The translations under genes and the position numbers were made by a program. From Symsagittifera roscoffensis (Eukaryota > Xenacoelomorpha > Acoela > Convolutidae), in contig NC_087062.1 of assembly GCF_963678635.1 (NCBI RefSeq), positions 91,923,845 through 91,987,844 on the forward strand: a stretch of DNA of 64,000 nucleotides. Reading direction: 5' to 3'. Position 1 is the stretch's first letter. Each line of letters begins with the position of its first letter. The notes under the pieces are model-generated. The model was not told the origin of the DNA, ran no database searches, and saw only the letters and a list, made by a program, of their open reading frames with translations. This document shows positions 23,006-37,320 of the stretch, piece by piece.

Positions 23006-24324
23006 TGTCTCACAGTAGCAAAGAACTGAAAAAATCCAGTGACATTAAATTGTGATAGCACTTGCTACTCGCAACTGTAACTATGTCTACATTTTGTGTT
23101 AAGTACAATGCGCATAGTGGTATTAGCTGATTTTTTTGTTGACAATGATTCATCAAAATATGATCAAATTGAAGTGAAATACGAAAACTGATTGAATTTC
23201 GATGGTTTTTAAATAATTTACACTATTGCTGATCTCTTGTATCTTTTTGACTATCTCTTTGCAAAAGGGGGGATATTTTTTATTAGGCGCAAAATTAACA
23301 TATTTTTAGCCATTGAATTAGTCCCTTACAGGGGTGGCAATTCGTTACTAGGTAACAAAGGGGGCGACAGTTAAAGAGATCCGGTATCTTTTACACTTTA
23401 CGGATATATACAAACTGTTCGGAAAAGAAGACGACATCTGTTAAGACGACAATGTTTTGGATGGAAGTTTCCAATTGTATTTCTCAAAGACATAAACCGC
23501 TATAAATTCGAACAGTTCATTTCAAATGCTGTAAACCTCATTTGTCGTCTCAGTATGGATAGCTAAGAAACAAAAATTGTGGATGGAAATTGTCAATTGC
23601 CCAGTTGACAACCGTAATTTATCTCAAGGAAAAACTCAGCTAATCGAAAACACATTTATTAAACAACAAAAAACTAAAAACATCAGAAAAACTTGAACTA
23701 AAAATGAGCCCACCATAACAGACATCAATAAAATAATAAGCAGATTAAAACTTCGCAATGCCTATTTAGAAGAATAAACTATAAAAAAGACTTCTCAGCG
23801 TTGAATAGTCAATTTGGTCCCACAAGTCCTGTTTCTATTAGAAACATAAAAACTGTACAATTAAGCCGGGAAATATTTCATAACCAGGACAAATTAGCAG
23901 ACAGAAATTGAGACGAAAACCGCTGTCTAAAAAAGTTTTGAGACAGAGGCGAAGCTGAGCTTCGCATCACTTGCAATACAACAAGCATATGATTAAACAA
24001 GCATGACGCCGAAGTAGCAAGGAAGACTTCGAGCGAGCAAAAAATTAAAACGAAAGAAGAAGTTTTTTCATGATTAAATGCATTTAAGTTTTTTTCAATA
24101 GGACCTTAAAAGGTTGATATTAAGCATTCAAAAATATATAGCCAGACTTATATATCTATAAAACAAAACAGAAAATTTGTAGGAAAAAATAGCCGAGAGA
24201 AAACTACAACCGACAGCCAATAAGCTGAAAAACAACAGAAATTTACTGCTTATAATGTATAACTAGCGCGTCAATCGAACCTCCGGTGCTACAAAACCAA
24301 GTCTTCAGAAAACAGACAAACCAC
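23006..24324. other. Region upstream of the PDI gene
   Basis: It should contain the PDI 5' UTR and promoter but shows no clear motif. At 23941-23985 it has a copy of the dispersed module AGAGGCGAAGCTGAGCTTCG (compare 1431), and near 24270-24300 a minus-strand B-box-like GGAGGTTCGATTGA, perhaps a SINE remnant. Confidence 0.4.
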
Positions 24325-27300
24325 AATTCTAAAAAAATATTAGGATTTGAAAAAAAAAATAAAAAAACGCAATTTCTCGAAAATCAAAAAGATTTGAGCA
24401 GTCATACATGGACGCCAGATTTGCAAGCCCTGAATTTACCCTGACAGCACCCCACAATAGGGTTGAGAAATTCAAGTTCGGTTAGTTTTTTAGTACCTAG
24501 TTTTTTTTATATCTGAATTTTTTTGAAAAAAAATTATGAAAAAATCAGAAAAAAACGCCATATCTCGATAAAACCAAAAAGATTTGAGCAGTCATACATG
24601 GACGCCAGATTTGCAAGCCCTGAATTTACCCTGACAGCACCCCACAATAGGGTTCAGGAATTCAAGTTCGGTTAGTTTTTTAGTATCTAGTTTTTTTTAT
24701 ATCTGAAATTTTTTGAAAAAAAATTATGAAAAAATCAGAAAAAAACGCCATATCTCGATAAAACCAAAAGGATTTGAGCAGTCATACTTGTACTCCAGAT
24801 TTGCAATCTCTGATTGTACCCTGACAGCACTCCACTATAGGGTTCAGGAATTCAAGTTCGGTTAGTTTTTTAGTATCTAGTTTTTTTTATATCTGAAATT
24901 TTTTGAAAAAAAATTATGAAAAAATCAGAAAAAAACGCCATATCTCGATAAAACCAAAAGGATTTGAGCAGTCATACATGGACGCCAGATTTGCAAGCCC
25001 TGAATTTACCCTGACAGCACCCCACAATAGGGTTCAGGAATTCAAGTTCGGTTAGTTTTTTAGTATCTAGTTTTTTTTATATCTGAAATTTTTTGAAAAA
25101 AAATTATGAAAAAATCAGAAAAAAACGCCATATCTCGATAAAACCAAAAAGATTTGAGCAGTCATACATGGACGCCAGATTTGCAAGCCCTGAATTTACC
25201 CTGACAGCACCCCACAATAGGGTTCAGGAATTCAAGTTCGGTTAGTTTTTTAGTATCTAGTTTTTTTTATATCTGAAATTTTTTGAAAAAAAATTATGAA
25301 AAAATCAGAAAAAAACGCCATATCTCGATAAAACCAAAAGGATTTGAGCAGTCATACTTGTACTCCAGATTTGCAATCTCTGATTGTACCCTGACAGCAC
25401 TCCACTATAGTGTTGAGAAAGTGAAGTTCGGTTAATTTTTTTTTACATCTAAGTTTTTTTGAAAAAAAAAAAAAATGAAAAAATCATAAAAAACGCACTT
25501 TCTCGAAAACCATAAGGATTTGAGCCTTCAGTTATACTTGGACGCCAGATTTGCAACCCCTGAATGTACCCTGACAGCACCCCACTATAGGGTGGCGAAA
25601 TTCAAGTTCGGTTTTTTTTAATATCTAAGTTTTTTGGAAAAAAAACTAAAAAATCACAAAAAACGCAATTACTCGAAAACCAAAAGAACTTGAGTAGTCA
25701 CAATTGAACGCCAGATTTTCAACTCCTGATTATACCTTGACAGCACTCCACTATAGAGTTGAAAAATTCAAGTTCGGTTAGTTTTTTTGTATCTAAGTTT
25801 TTTTTACATCTGAATTTTTTTGAAAAAAAATTATGAAAAAATCAGAAAAAAACGCCATATCTCGATAAAACCAAAAGGATTTGAGCAGTCATACTTGGAC
25901 TCCAGATTTGCAACCTCTGATTGTACCCTGACAGCACTCCACTATAGTGTTGAGAAAGTGAATTTCGGTCAATTTTTTTTACATCTAAGTTTTTTTGAAA
26001 AAAAAAAAAAAATGAAAAAATCATAAAAAACGCAGTTTCTCGAAAACCATAAGGATTTGAGCCTTCAGTTATACTTGGACGCCAGATTTGCAACCCCTGA
26101 ATGTACCCTGATAGCACCCCACTATAGAGTGGCGAAATTCAAGTTCGGTTTTTTTTAATATCTAAGTTTTTTGGAAAAAAAACTAAAAAATCACAAAAAA
26201 CGCAATTACTCGAAAACCAAAAGAACTTGAGTAGTCACAATTGAACGCCAGATTTTCAACTCCTGATTATACCCTGACAGCACTCCACTATAGAGTTGAG
26301 AAATTCAAGTTCGGTTAGTTTTTTTGTATCTAAGTTTTTTTACATCTGAATTTTTTTGAAAAAAAATTATGAAAAAATCAGAAAAAAACGCCATATCTCG
26401 ATAAAACCAAAAGGATTTGAGCAGTCATACTTGGACTCCAGATTTGCAACCTCTGATTGTACCCTGACAGCACTCCACTATAGTGTTGAGAAAGTGAATT
26501 TCGGTCAATTTTTTTTACATCTAAGTTTTTTTGAAAAAAAAATGAAAAAATCACAAAAAACGAAATTTCTCGAAAACCAAAAGAACTTGAGCAGTCACAA
26601 TTGAACGCCAGATTTGCAACTCCTGAATATACCCTGACAGCACCCCACTATAGGGTTGAGAAATTCAAGTTCGGTTAGTTTTTTTGTATCTAAGTTTTTT
26701 TTATATCTGAATTTTTTTGAAAAAAAATTATGAAAAAATCAGAAAAAAACGCCATATCTCGAAAACCAAAAGAATTTGAGCAGTCATACTTGGATTCCAG
26801 ATTTGCAACCTCTGATTGTACCCTGACAGCATTCCACTATAGTGTTGAGAAAGTGAAGTTCAGTTATTTTTTTTATATCTATGATTTTTGAAAAAAAAAT
26901 CATAAAAACACATTTTCTCGAGAACCAAAAGGATTTGAGCAGTCAAACTTAGACTCTAGATTTGCAACCCCTGAACGTTACCTGACAGCACCCCATGATA
27001 GAGTTGAGAAATTGAAGTTCGTTCATTTTTCTTATATCTGTTTTTTGATCAAAAAAATGAAATCATAGAATACGCATTTGCAACCCCTGATTGTACTCTG
27101 ACATCACCCCACTATAAGGTTGAGAAAGTGAAGTTCAGTTAAATTTTTTTTATATCTAAGAATTTGAAAAAAATAATTGAAAAAAATCATAAAAACACAT
27201 TTTCTCGAGAACCAAAAGTATTTGAGCAGTCAAACTTGGACTCTAGATTTGCAACCCCTGAATGTACCCTGACAGCACCCCTTGATAGAGTTGAGAAATT

Positions 27301-30300
27301 GAAGTTCCGTTTATTTTTTTATATCTGTTTTTTGATCAAAAAAATGAAATCATAGAAAACGCAAATTCTCGAAAACCAAAAGGATTTGAGCAGTCATACC
27401 GGGACTTCAGATTTGCAACCCCTGATTGTACTCTGACATCACCCCACTATAAGGTTGAGAAAGTGAAGTTCAATTAATTTTTTTTATATCTAAGATTTTG
27501 AAAAAAATAATTAGAAAAAATCATAAAAACACATTTTCTCGAGAACCAAAAGAATTTGAGCAGTCAATATTAGACTCTAGATTTGCAACCCCTGAATGTA
27601 CCCTGACAGCACCCCCTGATAGAGTTGAGAAATTGAAGTTCCGTTTATTTTTTTATATCTGTTTTTTGATCAAAAAAATGAAAAGATCATAGAAAACGCA
27701 ATTTCTCGAAAACCAAAAGGATTTGAGCAGTCATACTTGGACACCAGATTTGCAACTCCTGAATGTACCCTGATAGCACCCCACTATAGGGTGGCGAAAT
27801 TCAAATTCGGTTAGTTTCTAATATCTAAGTTTTTTGGAAAAAATCTAAAAAAAAAATCACAAAAAACGCAATTTCTCGAAAACCAAAAGAACTTGAGCAG
27901 TCACAATTGAACGCCAGATTTGCAACTCCTGAATATACCCTGACAGCACCCCACTATAGGGTTGAGAAATTCAAGTTCGGTTAGTTTTTTTGTATCTAAG
28001 TTTTTTTTATATCTGAATTTTTTTGAAAAAAAATTATGAAAAAATCAGAAAAAAACGCCATATCTCGAAAACCAAAAGAATTTGAGCAGTCATACTTGGA
28101 TTCCAGATTTGCAACCTCTGATTGTACCCTGACAGCATTCCACTATAGTGTTGAGAAAGTGAAGTTCAGTTATTTTTTTTATATCTATGATTTTTGAAAA
28201 AAAAATCATAAAAACACATTTTCTCGAGAACCAAAAGGATTTGAGCAGTCAAACTTAGACTCTAGATTTGCAACCCCTGAACGTTACCTGACAGCACCCC
28301 ATGATAGAGTTGAGAAATTGAAGTTCGTTCATTTTTCTTATATCTGTTTTTTGATCAAAAAAATGAAATCATAGAATACGCATTTGCAACCCCTGATTGT
28401 ACTCTGACATCACCCCACTATAAGGTTGAGAAAGTGAAGTTCAGTTAAATTTTTTTTATATCTAAGAATTTGAAAAAAATAATTGAAAAAAATCATAAAA
28501 ACACATTTTCTCGAGAACCAAAAGGATTTGAGCAGTCAAACTTGGACTCTAGATTTGCAACCCCTGAATGTACCCTGACAGCACCCCTTGATAGAGTTGA
28601 GAAATTGAAGTTCCGTTTATTTTTTTATATCTGTTTTTTGATCAAAAAAATGAAAAAATCATAGAAAACGCAATTTCTCGAAAGACAAAAAGGATTTGAG
28701 CAGTCATACCAGGACTCCAGACTTGCCACCCCTGATTTTACCCTGACAGCACCCCACTATAGGGTTGAGAAATTGTTGTTCGGTTAATTTTTTTTTTAAT
28801 GTCTAAGTTTTTTGATCAAAAAAATGAAATCATAGAAAACGCAAATTCTCGAAAACCAAAAGGATTTGAGCAGTCATACCGGGACTTCAGATTTGCAACC
28901 CCTGATTGTACTCTGACATCACCCCACTATAAGGTTGAGAAAGTGAAGTTCAATTAATTTTTTTTATATCTAAGATTTTGAAAAAAATAATTAGAAAAAA
29001 TCATAAAAACACATTTTCTCGAGAACCAAAAGAATTTGAGCAGTCAATATTAGACTCTAGATTTGCAACCCCTGAATGTACCCTGACAGCACCCCCTGAT
29101 AGAGTTGAGAAATTGAAGTTCCGTTTATTTTTTTATATCTGTTTTTTGATCAAAAAAATGAAAAGATCATAGAAAACGCAATTTCTCGAAAACCAAAAGG
29201 ATTTGAGCAGTCATACTTGGACACCAGATTTGCAACTCCTGAATGTACCCTGATAGCACCCCACTATAGGGTGGCGAAATTCAAATTCGGTTAGTTTCTA
29301 ATATCTAAGTTTTTTGGAAAAAATCTAAAAAAAAAATCACAAAAAACGCAATTTCTCGAAAACCAAAAGAACTTGAGCAGTCACAATTGAACGCCAGATT
29401 TGCAACTCCTGAATATACCCTGACAGCACCCCACTATAGGGTTGAGAAATTCAAGTTCGGTTAGTTTTTTTGTATCTAAGTTTTTTTTATATCTGAATTT
29501 TTTTGAAAAAAAATTATGAAAAAATCAGAAAAAAACGCCATATCTCGAAAACCAAAAGAATTTGAGCAGTCATACTTGGACTCCAGATTTGCAACCTCTG
29601 ATTGTACCCTGACAGCACTCCATTATAGTGTTGAGAAAGTGAAGTTCAGTTATTTTTTTTATAACTATGATTTTTGAAAAAAAAATCATAAAAACACATT
29701 TCTCGAGAACCAAAAGGATTTGAGCAGTCAAACTTAGACTCTAGATTTGCAACCCCTGAATGTACCCTGACAGCACCCCATGATAGAGTTGAGAAATTGA
29801 AGTTCGTTTATTTTTCTTATATCTGTTTTTTGATAAAAAAATGAAATCATAGAATACGCATTTGCAACCCCTGATTGTACTCTGACATCACCCCACTATA
29901 AGGTTGAGAAAGTGAAGTTCAGTTAAATTTTTTTATATCTAAGAATTTGAAAAAAATAATTGAAAAAAATCATAAAAACACATTTTCTCGAGAACCAAAA
30001 GGATTTGAGCAGTCAAACTTAGACTCTAGATTTGCAACCCCTGGATGTATCCTGACAGCACCCCATGATAGAGTTGAGAAATAGAAGTTCGTTCATTTTT
30101 CTTATATCTGTTTTTTGATCAAAAAAATGAAATCATAGAATACGCATTTGCAACCCCTGATTGTACTCTGACATCACCCCACTATAAGGTTGAGAAAGTG
30201 AAGTTCAGTTAAATTTTTTTATATCTAAGAATTTGAAAAAAATAATTAAAAAAAAATCGTAAAAACACATTTTCTCGAGAACCAAAAGGATTTGAGCAGT

Positions 30301-33300
30301 CAAACTTGGACTCTAGATTTGCAACCCCTGAATGTACCCTGACAGCACCCCTTGATAGAGTTGAGAAATTGAAGTTCCGTTTATTTTTTTATATCTGTTT
30401 TTTGATCAAAAAAATGAAAAAAACATAGAAAACGCAATTTCTCGAAAACCAAAAGGATTTGAGCAGTCATACCAGGACTCCAGACTTGCCACCCCTGATT
30501 TTACCCTGACAGCACCCCACTATAGGGTTGAGAAATTGTTGTTCGGTTAATTTTTTTTTAATGTCTAAGTTTTTTGATCAAAAAAATGAAATCATAGAAA
30601 ACGCAAATTCTCGAAAACCAAAAGGATTTGAGCAGTCATACCGGGACTTCAGATTTGCAACCCCTGATTGTACTCTGAAATCACCCCACTATAAGGTTGA
30701 GAAAGTGAAGTTCAGTTAATTTTTTTTATATCTAAGATTTTGAAAAAAATAATTAGAAAAAATCATAAAAACACATTTTCTCGAGAACCAAAAGGATTTG
30801 AGCAGTCAAACTTAGACTCTAGATTTGCAACCCCTGATAGAGTTGAAATGAATGTACCCTGACAGCACCCCCTGATAGAGTTGAGAAATTGAAGTTCCGT
30901 TTATTTTTTATTTCAGTTTTTTGATCAAAAAAAAATGAAAAAATCATAGAAAACGCAATTTCTCGAATACCAAAAGGATTTGAGCAGTCATACTTGGACA
31001 CCAGATTTGCAACTCCTGAATGTACCCTGATAGCACCCCACTATAGGGTGGCGAAATTCAAATTCGGTTAGTTTTTAATATCTAAGTTTTTTGGAAAAAA
31101 TCTAAAAAAAAAATCACAAAAAACGCAATTTCTCGAAAACCAAAAGAACTTGAGCAGTCACAATTGAACGCCAGATTTGCAACTCCTGAATATACTCTGA
31201 TAGCACCCCACTATAGGGTTGAGAAATTCAAGTTCGGTTAGTTTTTTTGTATCTAAGTTTTTTTTATATCTGCATTTTTTTGAAAAAAAATTATGAAAAA
31301 ATCAGAAAAAAACGCCATATCTCGAAAACCAAAAGAATTTGAGCAGTCATACTTGGACTCCAGATTTGCAACCTCTGATTGTACCCTGACAGCACTCCAC
31401 TATAGTGTTGAGAAAGTGAAGTTCAGTTATTTTTTTTATATCTATGATTTTTGAAAAAAAAAATCATAAAAACACATTTTCTCGAGAACCAAAAGGATTT
31501 GAGCAGTCAAACTTAGACTCTAGATTTGCAACCCCTGGATGTATCCTGACAGCACCCCATGATAGAGTTGAGAAATTGAAGTTCGTTCATTTTTCTTATA
31601 TCTGTTTTTTGATCAAAAAATGAAATCATAGAATACGCATTTGCAACCCCTGATTGTACTCTGACATCACCCCACTATAAGGTTGAGAAAGTGAAGTTCA
31701 GTTAATTTTTTTTATATCTAAGAATTTGAAAAAAATAATTTAAAAAAATCATAAAAACACATTTTCTCGAGAACCAAAAAGATTTGAGCAGTCATACCGG
31801 GACTTCAGATTTGCAACCCCTGATTGTACTCTGACATCACCCCACTATAAGGTTGAGAAAGTGAAGTTCAATTAATTTTTTTTATATCTAAGATTTTGAA
31901 AAAAATAATTAGAAAAAATCATAAAAACACATTTTCTCGAGAACCAAAAGAATTTGAGCAGTCAATATTAGACTCTAGATTTGCAACCCCTGAATGTACC
32001 CTGACAGCACCCCCTGATAGAGTTGAGAAATTGAAGTTCCGTTTATTTTTTTATATCTGTTTTTTGATCAAAAAAATGAAAAGATCATAGAAAACGCAAT
32101 TTCTCGAAAACCAAAAGGATTTGAGCAGTCATACTTGGACACCAGATTTGCAACTCCTGAATGTACCCTGATAGCACCCCACTATAGGGTGGCGAAATTC
32201 AAATTCGGTTAGTTTCTAATATCTAAGTTTTTTGGAAAAAATCTAAAAAAAAAATCACAAAAAACGCAATTTCTCGAAAACCAAAAGAACTTGAGCAGTC
32301 ACAATTGAACGCCAGATTTGCAACTCCTGAATATACCCTGACAGCACCCCACTATAGGGTTGAGAAATTCAAGTTCGGTTAGTTTTTTTTGTATCTAAGT
32401 TTTTTTTATATCTGAATTTTTTTGAAAAAAAATTATGAAAAAATCAGAAAAAAACGCCATATCTCGAAAACCAAAAGAATTTGAGCAGTCATACTTGGAC
32501 TCCAGATTTGCAACCTCTGATTGTACCCTGACAGCACTCCATTATAGTGTTGAGAAAGTGAAGTTCAGTTATTTTTTTTATAACTATGATTTTTGAAAAA
32601 AAAATCATAAAAACACATTTCTCGAGAACCAAAAGGATTTGAGCAGTCAAACTTAGACTCTAGATTTGCAACCCCTGAATGTACCCTGACAGCACCCCAT
32701 GATAGAGTTGAGAAATTGAAGTTCGTTTATTTTTCTTATATCTGTTTTTTGATAAAAAAATGAAATCATAGAATACGCATTTGCAACCCCTGATTGTACT
32801 CTGACATCACCCCACTATAAGGTTGAGAAAGTGAAGTTCAGTTAAATTTTTTTATATCTAAGAATTTGAAAAAAATAATTGAAAAAAATCATAAAAACAC
32901 ATTTTCTCGAGAACCAAAAGGATTTGAGCAGTCAAACTTAGACTCTAGATTTGCAACCCCTGGATGTATCCTGACAGCACCCCATGATAGAGTTGAGAAA
33001 TAGAAGTTCGTTCATTTTTCTTATATCTGTTTTTTGATCAAAAAAATGAAATCATAGAATACGCATTTGCAACCCCTGATTGTACTCTGACATCACCCCA
33101 CTATAAGGTTGAGAAAGTGAAGTTCAGTTAAATTTTTTTATATCTAAGAATTTGAAAAAAATAATTAAAAAAAAATCGTAAAAACACATTTTCTCGAGAA
33201 CCAAAAGGATTTGAGCAGTCAAACTTGGACTCTAGATTTGCAACCCCTGAATGTACCCTGACAGCACCCCTTGATAGAGTTGAGAAATTGAAGTTCCGTT

Positions 33301-36300
33301 TATTTTTTTATATCTGTTTTTTGATCAAAAAAATGAAAAAATCATAGAAAACGCAATTTCTCGAAAACCAAAAGGATTTGAGCAGTCATACCAGGACTCC
33401 AGACTTGCCACCCCTGATTTTACCCTGACAGCACCCCACTATAGGGTTGAGAAATTGTTGTTCGGTTAATTTTTTTTTAATGTCTAAGTTTTTTGATCAA
33501 AAAAATGAAATCATAGAAAACGCAAATTCTCGAAAACCAAAAGGATTTGAGCAGTCATACCGGGACTTCAGATTTGCAACCCCTGATTGTACTCTGAAAT
33601 CACCCCACTATAAGGTTGAGAAAGTGAAGTTCAGTTAATTTTTTTTATATCTAAGATTTTGAAAAAAATAATTAGAAAAAATCATAAAAACACATTTTCT
33701 CGAGAACCAAAAGGATTTGAGCAGTCAAACTTAGACTCTAGATTTGCAACCCCTGATAGAGTTGAAATGAATGTACCCTGACAGCACCCCCTGATAGAGT
33801 TGAGAAATTGAAGTTCCGTTTATTTTTTTATTTCAGTTTTTTGATCAAAAAAAAAATGAAAAAATCATAGAAAACGCAATTTCTCGAATACCAAAAGGAT
33901 TTGAGCAGTCATACTTGGACACCAGATTTGCAACTCCTGAATGTACCCTGATAGCACCCCACTATAGGGTGGCGAAATTCAAATTCGGTTACTTTTTAAT
34001 ATCTAAGTTTTTTGGAAAAAATCTAAAAAAAAAATCACAAAAAACGCAATTTCTCGAAAACCAAAAGAACTTGAGCAGTCACAATTGAACGCCAGATTTG
34101 CAACTCCTGAATATACTCTGATAGCACCCCACTATAGGGTTGAGAAATTCAAGTTCGGTTAGTTTTTTTGTATCTAAGTTTTTTTTATATCTGCATTTTT
34201 TTGAAAAAAAATTATGAAAAAATCAGAAAAAAACGCCATATCTCGAAAACCAAAAGAATTTGAGCAGTCATACTTGGACTCCAGATTTGCAACCTCTGAT
34301 TGTACCCTGACAGCACTCCACTATAGTGTTGAGAAAGTGAAGTTCAGTTATTTTTTTTATATCTATGATTTTTGAAAAAAAAAATCATAAAAACACATTT
34401 TCTCGAGAACCAAAAGGATTTGAGCAGTCAAACTTAGACTCTAGATTTGCAACCCCTGGATGTATCCTGACAGCACCCCATGATAGAGTTGAGAAATTGA
34501 AGTTCGTTCATTTTTCTTATATCTGTTTTTTGATCAAAAAATGAAATCATAGAATACGCATTTGCAACCCCTGATTGTACTCTGACATCACCCCACTATA
34601 AGGTTGAGAAAGTGAAGTTCAGTTAATTTTTTTATATCTAAGAATTTGAAAAAAATAATTTAAAAAAAAATCATAAAAACACATTTTCTCGAGAACCAAA
34701 AAGATTTGAGCAGTCAAACTTGGACTCTAGATTTGCAACCCCTGAATGTACCCTGACAGCACCCCTTGATAGAGTTGAGAAATTGAAGTTCCGTTTATTT
34801 TTTTATATCTGTTTTTTGATCAAAAAAATGAAAAAATCATAGAAAACGCAATTTCTTGAAAACCAAAAGGATTTGAGCAGTCATACCAGGACTCCAGACT
34901 TGCCACCCCTGATTGTACTCTGAAATCACCCCACTATAAGGTTGAGAAAGTGAAGTTCAGTTAATTTTTTTTATATCTAAGATTTTGAAAAAAATAATTA
35001 GAAAAAATCATAAAAACACATTTTCTCGAGAACCAAAAGGATTTGAGCAGTCAAACTTAGACTCTAGATTTGCAACCCCTTAATGTACCCTGACAGCACC
35101 CCCTGATAGAGTTGAGAAATTGAAGTTCCGTTTATTTTTTTATATCTGTTTTTTGATCAAAAAAATGAAAAAATCATAGAAAACGCAATTTCTCGAAAAC
35201 CAAAAGGATTTGAGCATTCATACCAGGACTCCAGATTTGCCTACCCTGATTTTACACTGACAGCACCCCACTATAGGGTTGAGAAATTGTTGTTCGGTTA
35301 ATTTTTTTTTAATGTAAGTTTTTTGATCAAAAAAATGAAAAAATCATAGAAAACGCAATTTCTCGAAAAACAAAGGGATTTGAGCAATCATAGTTGGATT
35401 CCAGATTTTAATACTCTTCTAAGATTTGAGTAACATCTGTATACACCCTGACAGCACCCAACGATAGGGTTGAGAAATTGATGTTCGGTTAATTTTTTTT
35501 ACATCTAAAATTTTTTTTAAAAAAATGAAAAAATCATAAAAAACGCAATTTCTCGAAAACCATAAGGATTTGAGCAGTCATACTTGGACGCCAGATTTGC
35601 AACCCCTGAATGAACCCTGATAGCACCCCACTGTAGGGTGGGGAAATTCAAGTTCGGTTAGTTTTTAATATCTAAGTTTTTTGGAAAAAAAACTAAAAAA
35701 TCACGAAAAACGCAATTTCTCGAGAACCAAAAGGATTTGAGCAGTCATAATTAGACTCCAGATTTGCAACCCGTGAATGTACCCTGACAGCAACCCACGA
35801 TAGAGTTGAGAAATTGAGTTTCGGTTATTTTTTTATATCTGTTTTTTGATCAAAAAAAGGAAAAAATCATAGAAAACGCAATTTCTCGAAAACCAAAAGG
35901 ATTTTAGCAGTCATACCAGGACTCCAGATTTGCCACCCCTGATTTTACCCTGACAGCACCCCACTATAGGGTTGAGAAATTGTGGTTCGGTTAATTTTTT
36001 TTAATGTCTAAGTTTTTAGATCAAAAAAATTAAAAAATCATAAAAAACGCAATTTCTCAAAAAACAAAAGGATTTGAGCAATCATAGTTGGATTCCAGAT
36101 TTTAATACCCTTCCAAGATTTTAGTAACATCTGAATACACCCTGACAGCACCCAACGATAGAGTTGAGAAATTGATGTTCGGTTAATTTTTTTTACATCC
36201 AAGTTTTTTTTTTTTTTAAAAAGAAAAAATCATAAAAAACGCAATTTCTCGAAAACCATAAGGATTTGAGCAGTCATACTTGGACGCCAGATTTGCAACC

Positions 36301-37320
36301 CCTGAATGTACCCTGATAGCCCCCCACTGTAATTCAAGTTCGGTTAGTTTTTAATATCTAAGTTTTTTGGAAAAAAAACTAAAAAATCACGAAAAACGCA
36401 ATTTCTCGAGAACCAAAAGGATTTGAGCAGTCATAATAAGACTCCAGATTTGCAATACGTGAATGTACCCTGACAGCAACCCACGATAGAGTTGAGAAAT
36501 TGAGTTTCGGTTATTTTTTTTATATCTGTTTTTTGATCAAAAAAAGGAAAAAATCATAGAAAACGCAATTTCTCGAAAACCAAAACGATTTGAGCAGTCA
36601 TACCGGGACTCCAGATTTGCAACCCCTGAATGTACCCTGAGAGCACCCCACGATAGAGTTGAGAAATTGAAGTTCAGTTAGTTTTTTGTATCTAATTTTT
36701 TCTATATCTAAATTTTTTTGAAAAAAAAAACATGAAAAAATCATATAAAACGCCATATCTCGAAAAACAAAAGCATTTAAGCAGTCATAGTTGGACTCCA
36801 GATTTGCAACTTCTGAATGTACTCTGACAGCACCCCACTATAGGGTTGAGAAATTGAAGTTCGGTCAATTTTTCTTTATCTAAGTTTTTTTGAAAAAAAA
36901 AATCATAAAAAACGCAATTTCTCGAAAACCAAAAAGATGTGAGCAGTCATACATGAACGCCAGATTTGCAACCCCTGAATGTACCCTGACAGCACCTCAC
37001 TATAGGATTGAGAAATTCAAGTTCGGTTAGTTTTTTAATATCTAATTTTTTTGAAAAAAACCTAAAAACCATATCTCGAAAAATAAAAAAAATTTGAGCA
37101 GTCATTCTTGGACGCCAGATTTCCAACCCCTGAATATACCCTGATAGCACCCCACTATAGGGTTGAGAAATTCAAGTTCGGTTGGGTTTTTTTTTCTATG
37201 TTTTTTGAAAAAAAATTTAAAAAACCAAAAAAGCGCCAAAAACAATATAAGGATTTGGGCAGTCATACTTGAACGCCAGATTTGCAAACCCTAAGCGTAC
37301 TTAACAGCACCCCACTATAT
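24325..37320 (+). repeat. Satellite array, ~165-191 bp monomers
   Basis: About 13 kb of tandem monomers, roughly 70-80 copies. The consensus order of words is CTCGAAAACCAAAAGGATTT, GAGCAGTCATACTTGG, CCAGATTTGCAACCCC, TGTACCCTGACAGCACCCCA, CTATAGGGTTGAGAAATT, then T-rich and A-rich stretches. Spacing is 189-191 bp in 24.4-25.3 kb and nearer 165-180 bp later. Short ORFs recur on both strands simply because monomers repeat; they are not genes. Diverged monomers mark both edges, as expected when homogenisation acts in the middle. Confidence 0.95.
28867..34700 (+). repeat. Higher-order repeat: two units of ~2.92 kb
   Basis: Distinctive monomer variants recur at a constant offset: 28978 and 31896 (2918 bp), 30528 and 33447 (2919 bp), and the unusual CCCCTGATAGAGTTGAAATG near 30835 and 33753. 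Smaller block duplications exist to the left, with offsets of about 1309 bp (26582/27891) and 1480 bp (27364/28844). Confidence 0.85.

Noticed and set aside
25820-33638. Repeated 60-90 codon ORFs (MKK...FEQS...TLTAP type) on both strands of the satellite
   Set aside because: They recur because monomers repeat; reading frame is not protected against monomer indels, starts are in A-runs, and both strands are open equally.
24325-37320. CRISPR-like array
   Set aside because: Units are 165-191 bp, diverged along their whole length, in a eukaryotic context; no repeat-spacer organisation.
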